Below are positions 26,987 through 34,466 of a DNA stretch of 64,000 nucleotides, piece after piece. A program made the position numbers and the translations under genes. Numbering within the stretch: the stretch's first letter is position 1; the number at the start of each line of letters is the position of its first letter. Under the pieces are notes generated by a model, which did no database searches, was not told where the DNA came from, and worked only from the letters and a program-made list of their open reading frames with translations. The stretch comes from Solirubrobacter soli DSM 22325 (GTDB taxonomy: Bacteria > Actinomycetota > Thermoleophilia > Solirubrobacterales > Solirubrobacteraceae), in contig NZ_AUIK01000008.1 of NCBI RefSeq assembly GCF_000423665.1, positions 124,001-188,000 on the forward strand, written 5' to 3'.

Positions 26987-27612
26987 GACGAGTAGCGGTT
27001 GCAGCAGCACGGCGTGAACGCCGTGCACAGCGGGCCGAGGTCGCTCACGGACCCCATCGTGCCACCTGACATCGACGAGCGGAAGTCGCCCGCGCGGACG
27101 AACTCGCCGGACGTGAAGCGGCCGATCAGCGACTGCGTGCGGCCGCCCGCGACGACCTGGGCGTCGGCCTTGATCCAGAGGACGTCGAGCTCGCCGAACG
27201 CGGCCTTGTCCTCCTTGATGCGGTCGCGGAACGCGATGTCCTGGACGCGCATCGCGATGTAGTTCTCGGCCGTGTCGTCGAAGAACATCACCTGCCACCT
27301 GCCGTCGCCCGCCGCGCTGCCAGGCATGTCGACCGCGTCGCCGAGGTAGCCCGCGAGCTTGACGAGCTCGGTGCGGCTGCGCGAGTCGACGAACGTCTTG
27401 ATCGCCTTCGCGACCGGGTCGCCGCCGAGTGACTTCTTCGCCTCGGGGCCGTTGCGGAACTTGACGCTCTTCGCCGTCGTGGCCAGGTCGTACGCCTGCC
27501 GCGGCGTCTTCTTGCCGAACAACGACGCCGCGAGGCCGACGACGAGCGGGTGCGGCGAGAGCGGCTCGCCGGCAGGCGTGCCGTTGCCGTTTTCTTCTTC
27601 CGATACACCCAT
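26983..27612 (-). CDS. Candidate RiPP (lanthipeptide-type) precursor with long leader
   Basis: Predicted 209 aa. The ATG at 27610-27612 is set by a strong AGGAGG eight bases upstream. No signal peptide. Residues about 20-175 look like a folded alpha/beta domain (VVGLAASLFGKK, KAIKTFVDSRS, WQVMFFDDTAENYIAMRV) that I do not recognise. The C-terminus changes character: MSGGTMGSVS, then DLGPLCTAFTPCCCNRYSS. Its four Cys (196, 202-204) and many Ser/Thr suit lanthionine formation. It lies 32 bp downstream of the LanC gene and in the same direction as the kinase and HopA1-like genes, which supports a precursor role. Its stop overlaps the end of the convergent WD40 gene by 4 bp. It could also be an unmodified protein with a Cys-rich metal-binding tail. 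Confidence 0.65.
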   Translation of the reverse strand: MGVSEEENGNGTPAGEPLSPHPLVVGLAASLFGKKTPRQAYDLATTAKSVKFRNGPEAKKSLGGDPVAKAIKTFVDSRSRTELVKLAGYLGDAVDMPGSAAGDGRWQVMFFDDTAENYIAMRVQDIAFRDRIKEDKAAFGELDVLWIKADAQVVAGGRTQSLIGRFTSGEFVRAGDFRSSMSGGTMGSVSDLGPLCTAFTPCCCNRYSS

Positions 27613-27644
27613 TGAGTTGTTCCTCCTAATTGATTGAGGAAACG

Positions 27645-28904
27645 TTAGCGGCGTTGGAGCGGCAAGGCCAGCGGCGAGTCGGCGGACGGGTCGTGGAGAC
27701 GCAGGAAGAGCCAGCCGATGCCACTCGTGCCGCGGAACAGGCCCGGCGTGGTCCCGAGCAGCCCGCACGGCCAGTCGCCGCCGCCGAACCGCTCGAGCGC
27801 GGCCTCGCCGAGCGCCGCGGCGGTCGTGTGGTCGCCGGCCTCGATCAGGGCGTCCGCCGCCCCGGCCATGCCGTGGCAGAGCGAGAGGTCGTCGATCGAG
27901 AACGGCAGCCGCGTGCACACGTGGTCGTGGGTGGTGCTCGTGGCGACGCGGGCATCCTGCGCGTGCGGGCCATCCCCGAGCAGCTCGTTCGCGCGCAGGC
28001 GGCTGAGCGCGATCCCCGCCTCGCCGTAGCACCACGTCCCGACCATCCCGGGCGTGTGCGCGCCACGCCGCGACGGCAGCCGCAGGTCGGGCCACGTCCC
28101 GGACGTGACATCGAGCCACGACCGCTCGTAGGCGAACGCCCCGCGCGCGGCGTCCGCGAACCGCTCGTCACCGGTCGCGGCGAACAGCTCGAGCAGCGCC
28201 CAGGCGATGCCCGCGGCGCCGTGCGCCGCACCGCACTGAAAACTGTCCCGCCGGCGGGATGCACCCCGCCACGCCCACCCGTACCGGTTCACGGTCGCGT
28301 CCCGGAGCAGCCCGTCGCCGATGACACACGCGGCCTCCACCTCCCCCGCGGCGACCAGGGCGGCGAGCGCGCCGGCCGCGCCGAGCACGACGTCAGGGCA
28401 CCGCCGCGCGGGGACCCGGCGAGGCCCGCCGGCGCCTGCCGCCGCGGCGGCGCCGCGCCGCGCCGCTGCGCCGGCGTCGCCCGCCGTCTCCGCGGCGGCG
28501 CGCAGCTCGCGCTCGGCCCACGCCGCCGTGAATTCGTCGCCCGCCGCGACCAGCTCGTCCTCGCCGAGCAGCGCGCCCGCCTCGCGCGCCGCCCACGCCA
28601 CTCCGAGCGCGCCCGCGAACAGGCCGTCTCCCGTTCCCGGCCGGGTCAGCGCGTGACGGAGCGCGCCGAGCGCCGTCCGGCGCACGTCCCCGTCGCCGGT
28701 GCGGGTGAACAGCTGGGCGAGGAACAGGCCGATGCCGGCGGTGCCGTCGTAGACGAGCGCTCCGACCGGGCGGTACTCGGGCCGCGACGGGTCGCTCGGC
28801 TCGACGACGGCGCCCATCCAGCTGCAGCCCCCGTCATGCCACACGGCGTCGGCGGTGATCGCGCGGCCGATCCCGGCGGCCGCCTCGAGGAAGTCAGAGG
28901 ACAT
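27645..28904 (-). CDS. LanC-like lanthionine cyclase
   Basis: Predicted 419 aa, an alpha-barrel cyclase of the LanC family. The signatures are present in order: GAAHGAAGIAWAL, the zinc Cys in GTWCYGEAGIAL, and the Cys-His pair in SLCHGMAGAAD. LanC enzymes use this zinc site to add Cys thiols to dehydrated Ser/Thr, closing (methyl)lanthionine rings. No dehydratase domain is attached, so dehydration must come from the separate kinase and HopA1-like proteins. The ATG at 28902-28904 lies inside the end of the upstream gene (11-bp overlap), indicating coupled translation. A region around residues 155-190 is very Ala/Arg/Gly-rich and probably a surface loop. Confidence 0.88.
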   Translation of the reverse strand: MSSDFLEAAAGIGRAITADAVWHDGGCSWMGAVVEPSDPSRPEYRPVGALVYDGTAGIGLFLAQLFTRTGDGDVRRTALGALRHALTRPGTGDGLFAGALGVAWAAREAGALLGEDELVAAGDEFTAAWAERELRAAAETAGDAGAAARRGAAAAAGAGGPRRVPARRCPDVVLGAAGALAALVAAGEVEAACVIGDGLLRDATVNRYGWAWRGASRRRDSFQCGAAHGAAGIAWALLELFAATGDERFADAARGAFAYERSWLDVTSGTWPDLRLPSRRGAHTPGMVGTWCYGEAGIALSRLRANELLGDGPHAQDARVATSTTHDHVCTRLPFSIDDLSLCHGMAGAADALIEAGDHTTAAALGEAALERFGGGDWPCGLLGTTPGLFRGTSGIGWLFLRLHDPSADSPLALPLQRR

Positions 28905-29832
28905 GGCGACCGTCCAGGAGGGGGTCGAGATAGGGGGCGTCCAAGGCGACGCCGTCGCGGGCGAACCGCCGCTCCACGACCGCCAGCCGCTCGTCCTCGC
29001 CGGCCGGGCCCGCCTCGACGAGCCCTTCGGCGAGCTGCGCGCACCGGCGCTCGCCGAAGCTCTGCGGGCCGCCATGGTCCTCGGCGAGCCCGAGCCCGGG
29101 CCGCAGCGCCAGCGCGAACGCCGGCGTGAACGGGCGCAGCCAGCACGCGAGCCGCTCGGCGACGCCCGCGAGGTGCTCCCGCTGCGCGCGGAACGTGTCC
29201 AGCCCGATGTACAGGACGGCGGCGTCGCAGCGGTCGAACAGGTGCGCGTGGTGGGCGATCTTCAGCCGGAACGGCACGCCCGCGGCGTTCAGGTGCCGCG
29301 TGAGCGCGCCGACGAGCGCCGCCGCCCCGCGCTCGGTCACATGCCAGTAGGCCCGCACGAGCTCGGTCCCGCGGACGTCGCCGGCGTCGCCGAGCAGGGT
29401 CAGGAACCCGGGTGAGAACGGGGACGGCCCGGCCGGCAGCGGCACGCTGACCGTCGCGCCCTCGTCCTCGCAATCTGAGCGCGCCGCCCGCAGCCGCAAC
29501 CCGCCGCGGGCGAGCACCACCATCTCGCCGTCGGTCCGCTCGACGGTCCAGCCGCCGTCGCGTCCGCCGCGCCCCGTGTCGGCGCGGGCGACCGCGTACG
29601 CGAGCCGCGCGTCGCCGCCCGCCGGGTCCGGCTCGCCCCAACGCGCCGGGCCGACGCGCCCACGGCAGTAGAAGGACGTGTAGAGCTCCTGCGTGAGCCC
29701 GTGGACGAGGTAGCTGTCCGGCGCTCCCTCGGGCGCGTGGCCGCTGCGCCGGCCGAGCCACTCGTAGCGGTCCGGCGGCAGGATCGTCACCGCGCGCAGC
29801 ACGCCGCGGACCTGTTGGCGATAGAGGCTCAT
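28894..29832 (-). CDS. HopA1-like protein, putative phospho-Ser/Thr lyase of a RiPP pathway
   Basis: Predicted 312 aa. The sequence fits the T3SS effector HopA1 family: LYRQQVRGVLRAV at the start, then YTSFYCRGRVGP, ELVRAYWHV, FRLKIAHHAHLFDRCDAAVLYI and the C-terminal FGERRCAQLAEGL. In class V lanthipeptide and thioamitide-type clusters, a HopA1-like protein works with a phosphotransferase to dehydrate Ser/Thr. Its place between such a kinase and LanC argues for the same role here. The ATG at 29830-29832 has GAGG seven bases upstream and overlaps the stop of a 24-codon ORF as ATGA. The family call is fairly confident; the lyase activity is inferred. Confidence 0.8.
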   Translation of the reverse strand: MSLYRQQVRGVLRAVTILPPDRYEWLGRRSGHAPEGAPDSYLVHGLTQELYTSFYCRGRVGPARWGEPDPAGGDARLAYAVARADTGRGGRDGGWTVERTDGEMVVLARGGLRLRAARSDCEDEGATVSVPLPAGPSPFSPGFLTLLGDAGDVRGTELVRAYWHVTERGAAALVGALTRHLNAAGVPFRLKIAHHAHLFDRCDAAVLYIGLDTFRAQREHLAGVAERLACWLRPFTPAFALALRPGLGLAEDHGGPQSFGERRCAQLAEGLVEAGPAGEDERLAVVERRFARDGVALDAPYLDPLLDGRHVL

Positions 29833-29903
29833 TGTGCGACCTCGCCACACTGGGACGCCTGAAACCCGCGGCTGGTCCCGAGCTGAACGTGGGCCAGGCT
29901 CAT
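29829..29903 (-). CDS. 24-codon ORF bridging kinase and HopA1-like genes
   Basis: A tiny ORF begins at ATG 29901-29903, overlapping the kinase stop as ATGA, and ends in a TGA at 29829-29831, overlapping the HopA1 start as ATGA. The peptide begins MSLAHVQLGTSRGF and has one Cys near its end. It may simply carry ribosomes across the 67-bp gap, or it may be a genuine small peptide. Coding is unproven. Confidence 0.35.
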   Translation of the reverse strand: MSLAHVQLGTSRGFQASQCGEVAQ

Positions 29904-30922
29904 CCCCGCAGCCCCAGGACGTTCCACGCGTAGAGCCCGGGCGAGCGGAGCATGTTCTGAGCGAGCTGCGTCAGCGCGAGGATGTGCCCGGACACGACCG
30001 ACGCGCCGCGCGCGTATTCGAACGCGATCTCCAGCAGCCGGACGGCCACGAGCTCGGCGATCTCGATCGGCGAGGCGGCGGCCGAGCGCCGGTAGCCCGC
30101 CCAGAGCGCATGCATCTCCGGCCCGCGCCGCTCGAGCCCGGCGCGCGCCGCCGCGGCGACCGCGGCCTCGTCGGACTCGCGCGCGATCACCCGGATCGCG
30201 TCGATCGCCGCGCGCACGTAGTCGGCGAGCGCGGACGCCAGGTCGAACGCCGGCCAACCGGGCCCGGCGAGCTCCCAGTCGATCACCAGCACCCGCGTCC
30301 GGCGCCGCCCTCCGGGCGCCGTCACGAGCAGGACGTTGTCCCAGCGCAGGTCGCGGTGGGCGAAGCCCGGCTCGTAGCCGCCGTCGCGCAGTCGCAGGAG
30401 CCGTTCGCAGAACCCGTCGTCGGCCTGCACGCGCGCCAGCAGCTCGATCGCGCCCGAGCTGAACGTGCGCACCCGCTCGAGCGCGGGCTCCGGGAGCGTC
30501 ACGCCCCACGGGCGATCGTCCCCAGGCAGTTCCTCAACCTCGACTTGAGCCTGATGGATGGCTCCGAGCGCCTTCCCCAGCGCCCGGGCCGAGGCGGGCG
30601 AGTCGCGCCGCCGGCTCCAATCGAGCGCCGCCGGCGGCGACGCGAGCACCAACCGCCCGTCTTCGTGCGCGACCACCCGCGGCACCAGGCCGGCGACCGA
30701 CTCGTCGGCCGCCAGCGCACGCAGGACGGTCGCCTCGCGATCGAGCGTCCCGCCGCTTCCCGCCTCCTTGACGACGAACGCCGGACCCGTCGATGAGGTG
30801 ACGAGGAAGACCGCGTTGCGCCGCGAGACCTCGGTGACCACCAGGTCGCCGTCGAGCACGGCGCCCGGCTTGACAACGCCGAGCGACAGGAGATAGTGGG
30901 CAATCCGTGAGTGTTCAAGCAT
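29900..30922 (-). CDS. APH-type phosphotransferase, putative RiPP kinase
   Basis: Predicted 340 aa, aminoglycoside phosphotransferase fold. FVVKEA may hold the ATP lysine. The catalytic loop is FAHRDLRWDNVLL, with the expected HxD and the metal-binding Asn, followed by VIDWELAGPGWPAFDLA with the second metal-binding Asp. In class V lanthipeptide clusters a kinase of this fold phosphorylates precursor Ser/Thr before HopA1-like elimination. Here it is the first gene of the minus-strand set ahead of the HopA1-like and LanC genes. The ATG at 30920-30922 has AAGG eight bases upstream and faces the divergent peptidase gene only 13 bp away. The fold is clear; the substrate is inferred from context, and an antibiotic-modifying kinase is an alternative. 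Confidence 0.82.
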   Translation of the reverse strand: MLEHSRIAHYLLSLGVVKPGAVLDGDLVVTEVSRRNAVFLVTSSTGPAFVVKEAGSGGTLDREATVLRALAADESVAGLVPRVVAHEDGRLVLASPPAALDWSRRRDSPASARALGKALGAIHQAQVEVEELPGDDRPWGVTLPEPALERVRTFSSGAIELLARVQADDGFCERLLRLRDGGYEPGFAHRDLRWDNVLLVTAPGGRRRTRVLVIDWELAGPGWPAFDLASALADYVRAAIDAIRVIARESDEAAVAAAARAGLERRGPEMHALWAGYRRSAAASPIEIAELVAVRLLEIAFEYARGASVVSGHILALTQLAQNMLRSPGLYAWNVLGLRG

Positions 30923-30935
30923 TCGGAGGACCTTG

Positions 30936-31847
30936 ATGCCGTTGCCCATCCATATCGCGTTCGTCTCGCTGACGAAGGACGTGTCCACGCGCAGCCTTCT
31001 GCAGGTGACGGCGGCGATCCAGAAGCAGGTGACGCGCGACTTCGCGCCGATCTGGGGCGTGACCGCGACCATCGACGCCTTCGGCGACCTCGACAGCGTC
31101 CCCAACGACTACCTGCCGATCGTGGTGTTCGGGGAGACCGGTGAGCTCTGCGACGAGCTGGTCTCGCTCGTGGGCACCGAACCCGCGGAGCGGCTGCTCG
31201 ACGAGTTCGACACCAACAGCGTCGCCGGCGTGCACCTCAACGCGCTCACGCGCCAGCCGTTCGCGCTGGTCTCGGCGACCGACGCGTGGACGGTGCTGGC
31301 CTCCCACGAGGCGCTCGAGATGCTGTGCGATCCGTTCGGCAACCGGCTCGTGGCCGCGGCGCACCCGACCCGGCCGCGCCAGCGGGTCAAGTACCTGATC
31401 GAGGTCTGCGACCCGTGCTGCTCGCGCTGGTACCCCGTCAACGGCGTGCCGGTCTCGGACTTCTACACGCCGCGGTACTTCGACCCGGTCCGCGGGCCCG
31501 GCGTTCGCTACAGCTACACCGGCGCGCTCGACTACCCGCGGCAGATCCTCGAGAACGGCTACCTGACGTTCCTCGACCCGAGCGACTCGCAGCTCTACCA
31601 GCAGCGGTTCGGGGAGGACGAGCCGGTCGTGCTGGCCGGGCTGGCCGAGCTCGCCCGGTCCGGCCTCCCGCTGCGCACGCTGGTCGACTCCAACCCGCTC
31701 ACGCCGCGGCTGAACCCGCGGGCGCTGCGCGCGGCGGAGGCCGCCGACGCCGCCGACGACCCGTACCGCGGCGTCAGCGAGGCGGCCCGAGGCGCCGCGC
31801 TGAACACCGCGGAGGCGTTGTACTCGATCGCGCGCGGGATCGGCTGA
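30936..31847 (+). CDS. HExxE metallopeptidase-like protein next to the RiPP locus
   Basis: Predicted 303 aa. The ATG at 30936 has GGAGGA five bases upstream. The conserved block IQKQVTRDFAPIWGVTATID and the motif ASHEALEMLCDP (H124, E125, E128) belong to a recurrent bacterial family with an HExxE core, the zinc-binding pattern of some gluzincin peptidases. VCDPCC and VPVSDFYTPRYFD are also typical. No signal peptide. It is divergent from the RiPP kinase with start codons 13 bp apart, so joint control is likely. A role in cutting the long leader of the neighbouring precursor is attractive but purely contextual; catalytic activity of this family is not established. Confidence 0.72.
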   Translation: MPLPIHIAFVSLTKDVSTRSLLQVTAAIQKQVTRDFAPIWGVTATIDAFGDLDSVPNDYLPIVVFGETGELCDELVSLVGTEPAERLLDEFDTNSVAGVHLNALTRQPFALVSATDAWTVLASHEALEMLCDPFGNRLVAAAHPTRPRQRVKYLIEVCDPCCSRWYPVNGVPVSDFYTPRYFDPVRGPGVRYSYTGALDYPRQILENGYLTFLDPSDSQLYQQRFGEDEPVVLAGLAELARSGLPLRTLVDSNPLTPRLNPRALRAAEAADAADDPYRGVSEAARGAALNTAEALYSIARGIG

Positions 31848-31852
31848 CCCGG

Positions 31853-32437
31853 TCAATCGATCGCCTCGGCCAGCTGCTGCAGGTGCGCGTTGCCGCGCAG
31901 CTGCGTGAGGCAGCGGCCGCGGATCGGGCCGATGCTGCCGACCGGCATGTCGAGGTCGCGCGCGATCTCGTGGTAGCTGCCCGCCGTGTCGTCGAACAGC
32001 GCCCGCATCAGGCGCCGGTGGCGCGGCGGGAGCCCGGCGAGCGCGCGGCTGACCGCTTCGCGGCAGGCGGCCGCGTCGAGGCGCGCCTCGGCGTCGTCGT
32101 CGGTCGAGACGTCGCTCGCGAGGTCGTCCGCCGTCGGCAGCTCCTGCGCGTTGCGCTGGCGCAGCCGCTGGCTCTCACGGCGCGCGGTCGTGGTCAGCCA
32201 CCCGCCGAGCGCGCGCGGCTCGCGCACGCCGCGGATGCCGCCCATCAGCCGCATCCACGTGTCCTGCACGGCGTCCTCGGCCTCGTGCAGGCTCAGGCCC
32301 TGCGCCCGCGCCACCCGCAGCAGCTGCGGCTGGAAGCGGCGCACGAGCCCGTCCCAGGCGCGTTCGTCGCCGGCCGCCGCGGTCACGACGAGCCGGTCGA
32401 GGTCGGATGGGTCGAGATGGATCAGCGATGGGCTCAT
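31853..32437 (-). CDS. ECF-type RNA polymerase sigma factor
   Basis: Predicted 194 aa. Region 2 covers about 18-85 (DLDRLVVTAAAGDERAWDGL, QDTWMRLMGG) and region 4 about 130-190 (LAGLPPRHRRLMRALFDD, SYHEIARDLDMPVGSI), giving the two-domain layout of ECF sigma-70 factors. No anti-sigma gene is adjacent. The ATG at 32435-32437 is chosen over a GTG two codons upstream because GAGGAG lies at good spacing. That ribosome site lies in an inverted-repeat hairpin (32438-32469), suggesting translational control. It ends 5 bp from the convergent HExxE gene and could control the RiPP locus, but no target promoter was identified. Confidence 0.88.
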   Translation of the reverse strand: MSPSLIHLDPSDLDRLVVTAAAGDERAWDGLVRRFQPQLLRVARAQGLSLHEAEDAVQDTWMRLMGGIRGVREPRALGGWLTTTARRESQRLRQRNAQELPTADDLASDVSTDDDAEARLDAAACREAVSRALAGLPPRHRRLMRALFDDTAGSYHEIARDLDMPVGSIGPIRGRCLTQLRGNAHLQQLAEAID

Positions 32438-32469
32438 GGGCACTCCTCAAAGGGGAAGTTGGAGTGCCC
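32438..32469 (-). promoter_or_regulatory. Hairpin that covers the ribosome site of the ECF sigma gene
   Basis: GGGCACTCC (32438-32446) and GGAGTGCCC (32461-32469) are perfect 9-bp arms around a 14-base loop, directly before the ATG at 32435-32437. In the mRNA, GGAG of the ribosome site is within the 3' arm, so folding would hide it. The rest of 32470-32727 shows no gene; it holds imperfect repeats such as GGTGGGTGA/TCACCCCC but nothing I can name. Confidence 0.55.
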
Positions 32470-32727
32470 GAGACCTTCCGAGACGGCGGCTACAGCTCGC
32501 CTGCGGTCCGGTTACAACCGCTTACAGCCGGGGTGGGTGACGAGGTTCACCCCCACGATGGATACAAGAGGGCCCGCGGCCGGACGAAGATACGCAGTAC
32601 AGGAGGTTGACCCCCTCCCACAAGCAGAACAAGGCCACCGGGCAGTCCCGCTCCCTCCCCCCGACACTCGCCGGCCTCTCTCTTCATCGGACCGTCGCGC
32701 CTGACCAGCGCGGCGGTCCGCTCCTCT

Positions 32728-33849
32728 TTAAAGGACGCTTTCGAGCGCGTCCAGCGCCGGCTCGGGGTCGCGGCGGCCGACGCCGATCCGGAAGCGGTCG
32801 CGCGGGACCGCGCCCAGCTCGGACGCGTAGATGTCGCCCGGCAGCAGCACCACCCCCACCTGCTCGACGAGGTCGCGGCAGAAGCGGCCGGTGTCATCGC
32901 CGAGGTAACGGGGGAAGCAGACGCAGCCGCCCTGCGGGTGCTCCCACTCGAAGCGGTCGGGGTGACGAGCGAAGAAGGCGTCGAAGACCGGGAGGTTGCG
33001 CTCGATGATCGCGCGGTTGCGACCGCGGACCGCATCACCGTGCCGGAGCGCCAGCGTGGCCAGGAACTCGCTCGGGCCGGCGTTGCAGATCGACGTGTAG
33101 TGCTTGCGGCGCTCGAGCTGCTCGAGCAGGGCGCGGTCGTGCGTCGCGAGCCAGCCGATCCGCAGCCCTGGCAGCCCGTACGCCTTCGACATCACGTTGA
33201 GTGAGATCGCTCGCGGCGACAGGTCGCAGGCCTGCGGGAGCGTGCGCGCGGGGTCGAGCTCCAGGCCGCGGTAGACCTCGTCGCTGAACAGCACGATCCC
33301 GCGCTCGTCGCACAGCGCGGCCAGCGCCTCGAAGCTCGACCGAGACGGCACCGCGCCCGTCGGGTTGTTGGGGAAGTTGACGGCGACGAGCCTCGTCTCG
33401 GGCCGCAGCAGCGCCTCGAGCTCGGCGAGATCCGGCGCCCAGTCGTTCCCGGGTCGCAGCACCCACCCGCTCACGTCGGCGCCCGTGCGCAGCGTCAGCG
33501 TCTCCATCGACTGGTAGTTGGGAACGGTGACGACGGCGTGATCGCCCGGGCCGAGCAGCTCCTGCAGCGCCCAGAACATCGCCTCCTCCGCGCCCGCGAA
33601 CGCGAGCACGTCGCGGTCGGGGTCGACCGTGTCGTAGGTCGCGGCGATCGCGGCCCGCAGCTCGCTCGACCCCCACGTCGGCGCGTAGCCGAGCCCCAGC
33701 GCCTCGAACGCCTCCCGCTCGCCGGACATCTCCAGCAGCTCGCCGATCGTCAGCGTCTCGGCGTCGGAGGCCGTCAGGTGGTACTTGGCCTTGAACTCCC
33801 ACTCGCCGAGGTAGACCTCCAGGCGAAAGTCGGGCAGCTGGACGGTCAC
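32728..33849 (-). CDS. PLP-dependent aminotransferase (fold type I, class I/II)
   Basis: Predicted 373 aa, standard aminotransferase length. The PLP-binding lysine is K222 in NVMSKAYGLPGLRIGW. The cofactor Asp/Tyr segment LFSDEVYRGLEL and the NNPTG turn (160-164) are also typical. It should transfer an amino group between an amino acid and a 2-oxo acid; the substrate cannot be told from sequence. The start overlaps the upstream DauR-type regulator by 4 bp (ATGA), so the two form an operon and the regulator probably senses the same metabolite. Confidence 0.9.
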   Translation of the reverse strand: MTVQLPDFRLEVYLGEWEFKAKYHLTASDAETLTIGELLEMSGEREAFEALGLGYAPTWGSSELRAAIAATYDTVDPDRDVLAFAGAEEAMFWALQELLGPGDHAVVTVPNYQSMETLTLRTGADVSGWVLRPGNDWAPDLAELEALLRPETRLVAVNFPNNPTGAVPSRSSFEALAALCDERGIVLFSDEVYRGLELDPARTLPQACDLSPRAISLNVMSKAYGLPGLRIGWLATHDRALLEQLERRKHYTSICNAGPSEFLATLALRHGDAVRGRNRAIIERNLPVFDAFFARHPDRFEWEHPQGGCVCFPRYLGDDTGRFCRDLVEQVGVVLLPGDIYASELGAVPRDRFRIGVGRRDPEPALDALESVL

Positions 33850-34451
33850 CGGCGGATCTCCTTGAGCATCGAATAGACCGTCGCGCGGGAGACGCCGAGC
33901 GCGGTCGCGGTGTGGTCGGCGGCGTTGCGGGTCGCGAACAGGCCCGCCTGCTCGAGGCGGCGCAGCAGCTCGAGCCGCTGCGCGCGGGTGAGCCGCTCGC
34001 GCGCAAGCCCCAGCTCGGCGCAGTAGTCGGCGACGCCGGACGCGATCTGCTCGCGCCAGTCGCGCTCGAAGAGCTCAGGCGGCGGCGCGACGGTGGGCGC
34101 GAACAGCGCGCCGAGCACCCGGGCGGCGTCGGCGAACGGCGCCCGGTCGAGGTTGACGCACAGCAGCCCGCGCGGCGTGCCTGCCGCGTCCGGGACGACG
34201 GCGCTGACGGCGCTCAGCGGACGCCCGTCGAGCTCGACCTTCGGGTACGGGCCCTGCATCGGCTGCTCGCCCCAGTGGGCGGGCAGCTCCTCCAGCAGCG
34301 ATCGATCGCCGACGGAGCGCCCGCTGAACGGGTTCCAGATCGCGAGGATCGTGTCCGTGGCGAGGTCGTGCACGACGACCTCGGCGTGCGGGTGCAGCAG
34401 CGCGGCGATCGCCGCGCAGGCGGGTTCGATCGCTCTCAGCCAGGGCGCCAT
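33846..34451 (-). CDS. YheO/DauR-type PAS-HTH transcriptional regulator
   Basis: Predicted 201 aa. The N-terminal YheO-like PAS domain covers about 5-115 (LHPHAEVVVHDLATDTILAIWN, GLLCVNLD) and the C-terminal helix-turn-helix about 155-200 (ADHTATALGVSRATVYSMLKEI). DauR, a known member, regulates D-arginine breakdown, so an amino-acid ligand suits the aminotransferase that follows with a 4-bp overlap. Probably an autoregulated local regulator; the ligand is not predictable. Confidence 0.85.
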   Translation of the reverse strand: MAPWLRAIEPACAAIAALLHPHAEVVVHDLATDTILAIWNPFSGRSVGDRSLLEELPAHWGEQPMQGPYPKVELDGRPLSAVSAVVPDAAGTPRGLLCVNLDRAPFADAARVLGALFAPTVAPPPELFERDWREQIASGVADYCAELGLARERLTRAQRLELLRRLEQAGLFATRNAADHTATALGVSRATVYSMLKEIRR

Positions 34452-34466
34452 GCCCTGACAAAGTAT

